In this document: positions 1-6,540 of the stretch, one piece after another
Position numbering within the stretch: the first letter of the stretch is position 1
Layout: every line of letters starts with the position of its first letter
IMG/VR virus record: IMGVR_UViG_3300045241_000217
Location: 45,171-109,170 of that record
DNA from: a virus
Length of the DNA: 64,000 nt
Reading direction: 5' to 3' (one strand)
Position numbers and translations under genes: made by a program
The notes under the pieces: generated by a model
Seen by the model: only the letters and a program-made list of their open reading frames with translations
Database searches by the model: none
Told to the model about the DNA's origin: nothing

Positions 1-1752
1 ACGGTCCGCTGGCGAGAGCACCGACGTCGGCGTCTGTCCCTCGCGCGTGCCGTCGGGGAGGCGAGCGCCGAACATCGCGTCAGCCGCCTCATCGGCTGCC
101 GATCGCATGGTGTCGATCGGATGCGCCAACGTGCTCAATGGCGTCGCGCCTCCGCCGCCCGCTCCACCGCCCGGGGGCGTGATGCCGAGGAACTGGAACA
201 CGCCGTTCATGAGCGTCCCGAGGTTCTCGACGAGGTAGGCCGCGACGCGTTCGATCTGCGGGAGCAGAGCGGCCACCTGGTCCATCTCGGTGTTCCGGAT
301 CGACTGGTAGCTGCTCGCGAGGCTCTGGCCCACGCCCGCGCTGCGGTTGCGGTACGCAGCCTCGGCCGAGCCCACTGACGCTGCGCCGCGTGCGCCACGC
401 CCGCGCCTGCTCAGGAAGTCGGAGCCCTCCTGCGTTCCCACGCCCCCGTGCAACTGCGACGCGTCGCCGCCCTCCAGCGCATCGATGTCGGTCTCGGTCA
501 GTTGCTGGCCGGTGAGTTCGGGCCCGAGCGATCGGATGAGCTGTCGGATGGACTCGCGGTTGCCGCCGCCCGCGGTGCGCAGTTGCCGCACGGCGTTCTC
601 CATCACCTGGTCGGGTGTCTCTTGCAGACGGCGCATCGCGTCCGAGTACGTGACGCCCCGCTGCCCGTAGCCAGCGGCTTGGAGCGCGACGATCGACGAG
701 ACGTTCCCGCTCGGCCGGAAGTGCCTGAGGTTCGACGTCGCGGAGCCCGCGAGGCTCATCGCGCGCTCGCCGCCGAGACCCATGCGCCCGAGCCCCTGCA
801 CGAGCTGCTCGATCGACTCCGCCGAGAGATCGGCGCCCTCCATGCGCGCGCTGTCGAGCGAGGAACTCAGGGCCTCCACGTACTCTGGGAGGCGAGCCTC
901 TCGCACGCCGGCCACCATGCCGGCGGTGATGGCATGCTGGATCAGCCGCGTCGGATTGTCGGCGTGTCCGCCGGACGTTGTCTGCGCGCGCAGGAGCCCC
1001 GCTCCGTTGATGCCCGCGCCGAACTGCGCTTCGAGCAGCGTCCCCTGCGTGCGCGGATCGAGCTCTTCACCCGTCATACCCGCACCCTGCGCGAAGGCAC
1101 CGTACTGCGTGGCAGCCTGCCCAGCGTCGAGCCCGTAGCGTCCGTACCGACCGCTCGTGCGACCACCGCTGCCCAACGCGCCGTACGCGGCCGCACGAGC
1201 CTGCTCCTGCGCGACGTACTGCTGATAGTGCTGCCCGGCCGCGCCCATCGCCCCGCCGAGCACGCCGCCTACGACGGGGATGGAGCTCACCGCCGACTGA
1301 TAGAACCCGCCCTGGCCTAGCTGGCTGAAGAGCCCGCCCGCCGTGCTGCCGAGCCGCGAGGCCATCGGGTTCCCGCCGCCACCGCCAGCGGGACCGCCGC
1401 CGCGGTTGCCGAGCAGCCGGGTCAGATCCCGGACGGCCGCAGCCATGTCATTGGCGCCCCCGAACGGTGGCCCGCCGCCTCCGCCACGCGGCCCACCCTG
1501 TGGCTGGTTGCTGGGCGGGAAGAACGAGCCTCCGAAGTGCCCGCCGCCTCCACCGCGCCCGCCCATCGTCTGCTCGAGCCGGCCCGCCGCCTTGGTCAGC
1601 GCCTCGATGTGGCGAGCGCTGCGTTCGAGCGAGCGCTCGAACGCCTGGAGCATCTTCTCGTCGAACGCGCGGTGCAAAGTCGCGTCGAGGCCCTTCAGCG
1701 CGCGGTCGTCCACGCTGTACTGAAGGGTCGTCTTGATCTTCTGATCCGTCAT
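1..1752 (-). CDS. Tail tape measure protein, N-terminal part (cut by left edge)
   Basis: Reading leftward from an ATG at 1752, the frame stays open for 584 codons to the window edge. The start is charged and helical (about residues 1-65), followed by a Gly/Pro-rich linker with runs of five glycines (about 65-130). Next come Gly/Ala-rich hydrophobic segments such as VGGVLGGAMGAAG (about 165-180) and a long helical part with another Gly-rich stretch near 545. This composition, and the position after sheath, tube and two tail-chaperone genes, is what a tape measure protein shows in contractile-tailed phages. It would set tail length and sit inside the tube. The C-terminus lies outside the window. 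Family assignment rests on order and composition, not on a catalytic motif. Confidence 0.8.
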   Translation of the reverse strand, partial: MTDQKIKTTLQYSVDDRALKGLDATLHRAFDEKMLQAFERSLERSARHIEALTKAAGRLEQTMGGRGGGGGHFGGSFFPPSNQPQGGPRGGGGGPPFGGANDMAAAVRDLTRLLGNRGGGPAGGGGGNPMASRLGSTAGGLFSQLGQGGFYQSAVSSIPVVGGVLGGAMGAAGQHYQQYVAQEQARAAAYGALGSGGRTSGRYGRYGLDAGQAATQYGAFAQGAGMTGEELDPRTQGTLLEAQFGAGINGAGLLRAQTTSGGHADNPTRLIQHAITAGMVAGVREARLPEYVEALSSSLDSARMEGADLSAESIEQLVQGLGRMGLGGERAMSLAGSATSNLRHFRPSGNVSSIVALQAAGYGQRGVTYSDAMRRLQETPDQVMENAVRQLRTAGGGNRESIRQLIRSLGPELTGQQLTETDIDALEGGDASQLHGGVGTQEGSDFLSRRGRGARGAASVGSAEAAYRNRSAGVGQSLASSYQSIRNTEMDQVAALLPQIERVAAYLVENLGTLMNGVFQFLGITPPGGGAGGGGATPLSTLAHPIDTMRSAADEAADAMFGARLPDGTREGQTPTSVLSPADR

Positions 1753-1776
1753 CGCGCTCAGAGCGTAGCGCGTTCC

Positions 1777-1804
1777 TTGCCCGCGCCGTTGCTCGTGCTA
1801 CCTG
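1777..1804 (+). promoter_or_regulatory. Candidate promoter for the 1938-2564 gene
   Basis: TTGCCC (1777-1782) and TACCTG (1799-1804) are separated by 16 bases and preceded by TG at the extended -10 position. They lie between the divergent tape-measure start and the structured leader that follows. This is a weak sigma70-like match in GC-rich DNA, so it is only a candidate. Confidence 0.25.
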
Positions 1805-1810
1805 TCGATC

Positions 1811-1902
1811 GTCTGTCCCGCCCCAAGGGGTTCTACACGGTGCTCCTACACCCGATCGATCCGATGCGCGCATGCCTACGACCCCAAGGTCGCGGGACAG
1901 AC
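1811..1902 (+). ncRNA. Structured 5' leader of the 1938 gene (long-range stem)
   Basis: An 11-bp perfect inverted repeat (1811-1821 with 1892-1902) encloses two smaller hairpins: CCCC-AA-GGGG (about 1821-1830) and GACC-CCAA-GGTC (1880-1891). A multibranched fold in the 5' leader, 35 bases before the start codon, is therefore possible. I do not recognise it as a known riboswitch class. The pairing is seen directly; a regulatory role is inference. Confidence 0.4.
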
Positions 1903-1937
1903 CTTGCTCGCGTCGGATCGATCAGTTGGAGGCGCCC

Positions 1938-2564
1938 ATGTTGCGCATCGAAGTCGAGATCGAAGGCCGTACCCCGCTGCTGATGAATCGCATGTCGCCC
2001 GAGGCCCTGGAGGGCCTGCGGACGAAAGCGAAGGCCCCGAAGTCCAAGACCCAAGCGTCGCAGACACCCCGCGAGCAAGCTGAGGCTCACGTCTACAAGC
2101 GCACGGACGGCGCGCCGTACTTGCCGGTAGAGAATCTGCTCTCGTGCCTGATCGCAGCGGGCGTGTTCATCCGACTCGACGGCAAGCGTCAGATGAGCAC
2201 AGGCAAGAGCACGACAGTGCCTGGACTGTTCGAGATCGAGGAATCGTGGCTCCCGCTCGTCACGCCATCGGAGAACGGTGCGCGCCCACCGCTCACGTGG
2301 GATCCCGACATTCGCCAGGGCCGCAATCCGAACGGCGGGGAGGCGGTGTGCATCGTGCGGCCGCGCTTCGATCGTTGGGCAGCCTCGCTCACGATCTGCA
2401 TCGACACCGAGCAGATCGACGAGGCGAAGATTCGCGATCTCTTCGACATCGCCGGCAAGCGCATCGGGCTCGGTGACTTCCGCCCGTCGCGCAAGGGTAT
2501 CTTCGGCAAGTTCAACGTGGCCCGCTGGGAACGCCTCGACGCGATCTCTCAAGCCGCGGAGTAG
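1938..2564 (+). CDS. Conserved phage protein of unknown function ('PLLMNR' family)
   Basis: Encodes 208 aa. The ATG at 1938 is chosen because GGAGG lies 5 bases upstream. The protein opens with beta-strand-like sequence and the motif EGRTPLLMNR, and later has DGAPYLPVENLLSCLIAAG and IGLGDFRPSRKGIFGKFNV. From memory this resembles a widespread phage family whose members begin with a G-x-(S/T)-P-L-L-M-(H/N) motif and end with GL.D+RP...GRF.V; the fold looks RAMP-like, but I know of no established function. It stands alone on the plus strand between tape measure and chaperone genes, so it is probably an independently expressed accessory gene. Confidence 0.75.
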   Translation: MLRIEVEIEGRTPLLMNRMSPEALEGLRTKAKAPKSKTQASQTPREQAEAHVYKRTDGAPYLPVENLLSCLIAAGVFIRLDGKRQMSTGKSTTVPGLFEIEESWLPLVTPSENGARPPLTWDPDIRQGRNPNGGEAVCIVRPRFDRWAASLTICIDTEQIDEAKIRDLFDIAGKRIGLGDFRPSRKGIFGKFNVARWERLDAISQAAE

Positions 2565-2700
2565 TTTACTCCCGGGCTGTGAATGGCTCGGCAGCGCAGC
2601 GTTCTGCTCTGTACCGCTTGCCTACGCTCGGCAGGGTTTCGTGTGGCCTGCGCCGCGGCGCTCCGCATGGTCTGGTGCGGCACTGCAACGCAACGCAAGG

Positions 2701-2768
2701 GCCCCGTGATGGGGATGGTTCGCTCCGAGCATTGGGCTCGTTGCCGGTTTCGAGGACCGGACGGGGCA
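2701..2768 (+). tRNA. tRNA-like fold, 68 bases, degenerate (pseudo-tRNA candidate)
   Basis: GCCCCGT (2701-2707) pairs perfectly with ACGGGGC (2761-2767) as a 7-bp acceptor-like stem. Inside is a 5-bp arm CCGGT/ACCGG with a 7-base loop TTCGAGG (2744-2760), like a T-arm but with G instead of a pyrimidine at the last loop position. A 3-bp D-like arm and a 4-bp anticodon-like arm (CGAG/CTCG, loop CATTGGG) fill the middle. The base before the putative TTG anticodon is A instead of the near-universal T33, and the molecule is about 5 bases short. It may be a decayed phage tRNA or a tRNA mimic; a functional tRNA is unlikely. Confidence 0.3.
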
Positions 2769-2924
2769 TCACGGAAGGAGTGTGGTGCGAGGTAGCGCGG
2801 TGTTCCGCAGCGCAGCGCCGGGTCGGGCGGGGTCGCGCACCGCTAGGTTCTGTAGCGCTCTGCGACGTGTCGCGGGGTAAGGCGACCCATCGCTCTGCTC
2901 TCCAAGGAGCCCTGGTGGCTGGTG

Positions 2925-2969
2925 GCTACGAGAGTCGGTCTCTCGGCGGGTTCGATGCCCGCTCGTAGC
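2925..2969 (+). ncRNA. Minimal acceptor/T-arm-like RNA fold
   Basis: GCTACGA (2925-2931) pairs with TCGTAGC (2963-2969). Between them lie a 14-base segment with a GAG/CTC mini-hairpin and a 5-bp arm GCGGG/CCCGC closed by the loop TTCGATG (2946-2962). This is the acceptor stem plus T-arm of a tRNA without D or anticodon arms. Pairing is perfect in both helices. Function is unknown; it may be a tRNA remnant or a mimic. Confidence 0.3.
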
Positions 2970-3071
2970 GTCTCGCGAGGTCGTGCTGGGCGAGGCGCGG
3001 CACTGGGCTGTGCGGTGACGTTCAGCGGTGCGCGGTACGGTGATGCAATCCAAGGGGCCCTGCGGCCAACA

Positions 3072-3608
3072 TCACCGATCGCCACGCGGGAGGGATCCGA
3101 GCAGAGCGCCGACGCGCTCTGCGCCAGGGCGAGGCGCTTCTTCCGGCTCGTCCTCGTCGGTCATCGCGAAACGAAGAGGCGGCTTGCTGGGATCGGTCTC
3201 GGAAAGCTCGAGGGCGTCCCACTCGGCGTCGCCCGTGAGGTGCGGTGCGTCGGCGAAGGCTCGCCCCTCCTCCGTGTTGTTCACGCGGAAGCGCCCACCC
3301 GACACCGGAGCCGGGAGCGTCTCTCCATCCATCGTCACCTGCGCCGGTGCCTCGCGAACATCTCGACGAGGCGTCTGCTGCGGTCGGTTCTTGGACCGCA
3401 CGCGCTCTAGGGCGTCGAGCCCGTAGACCTGCTCAAGCGCCTCCCTCATCGTCACCTGCGAGAGTCTCTCGTCGCTTGGAGGGAGGCGGAACCTTTCGGC
3501 CCACAGGAGCTTCACCACCTCCAGCGGGGGCATCGTCCGTTCCTCGAACGCCTTCGCCAGCATCTCCGGTGAGCGCGTCCCCGAAACGAAATCGAGCCTC
3601 GTGTTCAC
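3072..3608 (-). CDS. Tail assembly chaperone, second part (overlaps first in another frame)
   Basis: Encodes 178 aa from a GTG at 3608 with GGGAGG a few bases upstream. It overlaps the 3' end of the preceding gene (3433-3987) by 176 bases, in the +1 frame. In the overlap this frame has the GC-rich third positions typical of this genome, while the upstream frame does not. Overlapping chaperone genes before the tape measure gene are a hallmark of tailed phages, often joined by programmed frameshifting (lambda G/GT type). Here either independent initiation from the good ribosome-binding site or a +1/-2 shift could make it. The C-terminal third is acidic and Pro-rich. No enzyme motif is visible. 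Confidence 0.65.
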   Translation of the reverse strand: MNTRLDFVSGTRSPEMLAKAFEERTMPPLEVVKLLWAERFRLPPSDERLSQVTMREALEQVYGLDALERVRSKNRPQQTPRRDVREAPAQVTMDGETLPAPVSGGRFRVNNTEEGRAFADAPHLTGDAEWDALELSETDPSKPPLRFAMTDEDEPEEAPRPGAERVGALLGSLPRGDR

Positions 3609-3987
3609 GGCACCTCCCGAACAACGAGAAGTAGGGCGTCATGTCGTACGAATGTTCTCCGTCCGGCGCATACCAGTCGGGCCTCGGGAACTCCTTGGAG
3701 AAGCGAATGGCCACGCTGAGGTACGTGAGCGCCTCGACCTTCCGCCCGCCCAACTGATCGAACGAGGCGCCGTCGGGGAGGATGTTGGCGCGGAGTTGTG
3801 TGATGCGCGTCTCTTCCGCGATGCTCGGGACCTTGTAGTGGAAGCGGCCCACGTACTTGCGGCCGCGCTCTCCCACGACGTCGAGATCGATCATCTTGAT
3901 CGGCGACACGTCCTCGTCCGCGTCCGTCTTTTTCTTCTCGCCCCGCGCTTGGAGCTCGCGCTCCGCATCTTCGATGGTGCTCGCCAT
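3433..3987 (-). CDS. Tail assembly chaperone, first part
   Basis: Encodes 184 aa from ATG 3987. The N-terminal 120 residues are well formed (charged helix, then PIKMIDLDVVGERG and DWYAPDGEHSYDMTPYFSLF). After about residue 126 codon use degrades, where the 3072-3608 frame takes over. It follows the tube gene and precedes the tape measure gene, the standard place for tail chaperones, which bind the tape measure during tail assembly. The apparent C-terminal 58 residues may not be a real product end. Confidence 0.65.
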   Translation of the reverse strand: MASTIEDAERELQARGEKKKTDADEDVSPIKMIDLDVVGERGRKYVGRFHYKVPSIAEETRITQLRANILPDGASFDQLGGRKVEALTYLSVAIRFSKEFPRPDWYAPDGEHSYDMTPYFSLFGRCREHEARFRFGDALTGDAGEGVRGTDDAPAGGGEAPVGRKVPPPSKRRETLAGDDEGGA

Positions 3988-4096
3988 GCTCGTCTCCCTG
4001 TCAGCCCCGTGCCGACGTCAAGGCGTACCACGTACTGGCGCCGAGAGCCGAGCGCGCTAAACCATCGACGCGCGCACGAGCGTGCAGGAGGAACGA

Positions 4097-4414
4097 GTGA
4101 ACGATCTAGAGCGTGTCGCCCGCACGATCGCCGGGCTCTACAACAACGCGCGGGGCCCTGGCGTCTTCGGTCTCTTCGACACGAAGAAGATGTCGAGCGG
4201 TGAGGCGGTGTCGCTCGCGCGCAAGGCGATGGCCTCGTCGAACGGGATCTACTTCGACTATCACAACGCGCGCGTGATGAAGGTTCGGGTCCGCGCCGAC
4301 GGATCCGGGGAGGACGGCGATCTCTACGATCGCGACAACGGCCACGGGGCCTACCGTCGCGCGATCGAGCAAGGCCTCGCCGATGCGGCGTACGACTTCA
4401 CGGGCATCACGTGA
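4097..4414 (+). CDS. Small phage protein of unknown function (YDRDNGHGA motif)
   Basis: Encodes 105 aa. The GTG at 4097 is preferred over the in-frame GTG at 4082 because AGGAGG sits 6 bases before it. It contains ...NARVMKVRVRADG... and YDRDNGHGAYRRAIEQG, a pattern seen in small hypothetical proteins of other phages. It is the first of five plus-strand genes whose stops and starts overlap (GTGA/ATGA), so it is translated as part of an operon. No function is assigned. Confidence 0.7.
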   Translation: MNDLERVARTIAGLYNNARGPGVFGLFDTKKMSSGEAVSLARKAMASSNGIYFDYHNARVMKVRVRADGSGEDGDLYDRDNGHGAYRRAIEQGLADAAYDFTGIT

Positions 4415-4617
4415 GCACCTGGAACGAGCCGCTCGACGAGCCACCGGAGCCCGACGCGTGGTCGGCGCACTCCGAATCGCAGTCGAACGCGTACGCCGCG
4501 ACGCACCGCCGCACGCAGTGGGGGTGGCACGGCGGAGTGACGCAAGGATGGGGGCGGCGCGCGGCGCGAGCGGGAGGCTTCAAGCGCAAGGCGCGTCGCC
4601 GCTTGGTGTCGCGGTGA
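4411..4617 (+). CDS. Small hypothetical protein, Trp/Arg-rich
   Basis: Encodes 68 aa from a GTG that overlaps the preceding stop as GTGA. The N-terminal half is acidic (STWNEPLDEPPEPDAW); the C-terminal half is basic and Arg/Gly-rich with several tryptophans, which could suit nucleic-acid contact. No family is recognised. Support comes from translational coupling on both sides. Confidence 0.5.
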   Translation: MSTWNEPLDEPPEPDAWSAHSESQSNAYAATHRRTQWGWHGGVTQGWGRRAARAGGFKRKARRRLVSR

Positions 4618-4850
4618 GCCTCGTGCATTACGCCCCTGCCGTCTCGCACGGCCAACTCCGCGATGGTCGCCACGTCGTTGTGGCGGTCACCCGATGCCGT
4701 CTCGTGGACGCTGCCCACGAGCACTTCAACCGCGAGGAGCCCTCGCGCGCGACGTGCGCCGAGTGTCGGCACCACGACGGCTCGCTCGATCCGAACCTGT
4801 GGCGCGTGCACGTGACGATCGAGGGGATGCCCATGGGAGGTGGACGATGA
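4614..4850 (+). CDS. Small Cys/His-containing hypothetical protein
   Basis: Encodes 78 aa from a GTG overlapping the upstream stop. CRLVDAAHEHF followed by CAECRHHDG gives a Cys/His set (C..., CxxC, HH) that could bind one zinc, but spacing matches no family I know. The stop overlaps the next ATG (ATGA at 4847-4850). Confidence 0.5.
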   Translation: MSLVHYAPAVSHGQLRDGRHVVVAVTRCRLVDAAHEHFNREEPSRATCAECRHHDGSLDPNLWRVHVTIEGMPMGGGR

Positions 4851-5161
4851 AGGACGACGAGAAGAGCGGGCAGACCGCGATGGACTTCGACGGCGGAACG
4901 ATCGAGCCCGCGCTCGACGCACCACGCTTGGGCGCGCTGCTCACTGCGGTGCGGGACCTCATGCACGACGGGCGGTGGCGCACGTTCGCCGAGATCCAGT
5001 CCTCGATCGGGATGGGCAGCGAGGGTGGGATCAGCGCGCGGCTGCGCGACCTGCGCAAGGAGCGATTCGGGAGCCACACGGTCGAGCGCCGACGTCGGGG
5101 CGTGCCGAGCGACGGTCTCTTCGAGTACCGGCTCAAGCCGCTTCCCGAGACAGCGGGGTGA
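4847..5161 (+). CDS. Winged-helix-like DNA-binding protein
   Basis: Encodes 104 aa, start ATG 4847 overlapping the previous stop. After an acidic lead of about 25 residues comes a segment typical of small phage winged helices: RDLMHDGRWRTFAEIQ, then GISARLRDLRKERFG and a positively charged wing-like stretch. Similar proteins in other phages are annotated only as helix-turn-helix-like. It could regulate this small operon, but no operator is visible. Confidence 0.6.
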   Translation: MKDDEKSGQTAMDFDGGTIEPALDAPRLGALLTAVRDLMHDGRWRTFAEIQSSIGMGSEGGISARLRDLRKERFGSHTVERRRRGVPSDGLFEYRLKPLPETAG

Positions 5162-5487
5162 GCGGCGAGGCGCTCGCCATCGCTCGCCTCAAGGCGAGGT
5201 GCTCCTCGCTCAGCAAGGTCATCGCGGATCTCACCGCGAAGCTCTCGGTGGCCGAGCGAGCTCTCGCCGAGCGAGACGCACAGCCCGGACTGTCCGTGGA
5301 CCGCACCGAGTGGGCTCGTCTCGTCGAGGTGGACCGCATGGCCGAGGAGTACGTCGCGCAGGCCGACAAGCGATGCGAGGTGCTCCGGCGCATCGTACGC
5401 ACGCGGAACGAGGAGATCGCCTCGCTCAAGGAGCAGCTACGTGGGGCGGGTGTGGCCGTCGAGCAGGACGGCCCGCTCACCGACTGA
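5158..5487 (+). CDS. Coiled-coil hypothetical protein
   Basis: Encodes 109 aa from a GTG overlapping the preceding stop; last gene of the 4097-5487 operon. Nearly all residues fit heptad-rich helices (ARLKARCSSLSKVIADLTAKL and NEEIASLKEQLR segments). No transmembrane segment or catalytic motif is seen. The gene ends 3 bases before the convergent tube gene. Confidence 0.55.
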   Translation: MSGEALAIARLKARCSSLSKVIADLTAKLSVAERALAERDAQPGLSVDRTEWARLVEVDRMAEEYVAQADKRCEVLRRIVRTRNEEIASLKEQLRGAGVAVEQDGPLTD

Positions 5488-5490
5488 TCG

Positions 5491-5931
5491 CTAGCTGACT
5501 TCGCTCTCGTCCAGGATGGCGATGCAGTTGAACTCGAGGTCCGTGAGCACGATGCCGCGCGCACCGGTCTGGATCTGGTAGCTCACGCACTTCACCCGCT
5601 GGATGGTCGCGAGCAGAATCCCCGTCGTCGGGTCCTCCACCGTGCCCGTCATCTCACCGCGGGTGAGGATGTCGCGCAGACGCGGGAAGATGACGATGCC
5701 GTCCCGGTTCTTCACGCTGTTGCCGATGACGCGGCACATCTGCGCGCTGAAGCTCGCGTCGTAGTCGATCGGCACGTTCTCGGCTGCCTCGAACTGGTCG
5801 AGGGGCTTCACGGGCGCGTGCTCGATGCGCTCGCCGTAGTTGCAGTTCATGGCCAGCGCGACCTTCACGCCGTCGAGGGAGAGCCGCGTGCGGGCGCCGG
5901 ACTGGATCAGATTGCGGAAGGGGTTGGCCAT
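5491..5931 (-). CDS. Tail tube protein
   Basis: Encodes 146 aa, start ATG 5931, directly after the sheath and an inserted HNH gene. Length, beta-rich composition and position between sheath and tail chaperones fit the inner tube protein of contractile tails, which stacks as hexameric rings around the tape measure. Visible parts include MANPFRNLIQSGARTRLSLDG at the start and GIVLTDLEFNCIAILDE near the end, like the last strands of tube proteins. The call rests mainly on order and size. Confidence 0.8.
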   Translation of the reverse strand: MANPFRNLIQSGARTRLSLDGVKVALAMNCNYGERIEHAPVKPLDQFEAAENVPIDYDASFSAQMCRVIGNSVKNRDGIVIFPRLRDILTRGEMTGTVEDPTTGILLATIQRVKCVSYQIQTGARGIVLTDLEFNCIAILDESEVS

Positions 5932-5946
5932 GGCAGTTCTTCTCTC

Positions 5947-6540
5947 TCAGGCCGCAGCCTTGTCCTGGGCCTTGCGAACACGGGCGTACAGCGTGAAGTA
6001 GTTGATCCCCGTCGCGACCGACGCGTCCTTGATGGATGCGTACGTGACTCCTTCGAGTGTCACGGGGACCTTCGGTTTCCCGGAGCGGCGTTTCTCTGGC
6101 GACAGTGCAACACGCGGCTCCTGCCGAAGCACCCTGAGTCGGTGGTCGAGTGTGTTGTGATGGATGCCCGTCTCGGCAGACCAGTCCGCGATCGTCATTC
6201 GGCGACCGTCGTGCTCAACCCACACATTCCGCCGCGTGTTTCGTTTGTTCTGGGCCCTGGTGGCCCACCGAACGTTGCCAGGCTCGTAGCCCTTGCTGTT
6301 GTCGATGCGGTCGATCTCGTGAAGTGGACTTGGGCGCTTGCCCACCTCTGCGACGAAGGACGCTGGATCGACGAGCCATCCTTGGTGCACATCGATCCCG
6401 CGTCCGCCGTAATCCTTGAAGGAAGGATGGCTTGCCTGCCGGCAGCGATTGGTGATGTAGCGGAGCACGCGATACTCCACTGTCCGTGAGAGGCCGTGCC
6501 TCCGGATCGGTCGGCCAAGCGTGTCGAGTCGCTCGCTCAC
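5947..6540 (-). CDS. HNH/AP2-type homing endonuclease between sheath and tube
   Basis: Encodes 197 aa. Starts at a GTG (6540) overlapping the sheath stop as GTGA. RYITNRCRQ...KDYGGRGIDVHQGW, then DRIDNSKGYEPGNVRWATRAQNKRNTRRN is the signature of phage HNH proteins of the YGGRGI/RWAT family. The C-terminal part (residues about 120-197) holds two short helix-turn-helix-like repeats (TIADWSAETGIHHNTLDHRL and SIKDASVATGINYFTLYARV) for DNA recognition. Such free-standing endonucleases cut sites in related phages and spread by repair. It is translationally coupled to the sheath and lacks the leader RNA found at other HNH genes here. Confidence 0.85.
   Translation of the reverse strand: MSERLDTLGRPIRRHGLSRTVEYRVLRYITNRCRQASHPSFKDYGGRGIDVHQGWLVDPASFVAEVGKRPSPLHEIDRIDNSKGYEPGNVRWATRAQNKRNTRRNVWVEHDGRRMTIADWSAETGIHHNTLDHRLRVLRQEPRVALSPEKRRSGKPKVPVTLEGVTYASIKDASVATGINYFTLYARVRKAQDKAAA

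Larger units (their letters stand above)
2565..3071 (+). other. 507-base spacer without coding potential, with tRNA-like folds
   Basis: No frame on either strand has convincing codon use here. The spacer contains two folds built on a 7-bp acceptor-like helix plus a 5-bp/7-base T-arm-like hairpin (2701-2768 and 2925-2969), described separately. It lies between the 3' ends of the plus gene ending at 2564 and the minus gene ending at 3072, so it could also hold the terminator region of both. Confidence 0.5.

Noticed and set aside
3433-3608. Classical -1 slippery heptamer for the chaperone pair
   Set aside because: The second frame is +1 relative to the first, and no X-XXY-YYZ heptamer with suitable phase is visible in the overlap.
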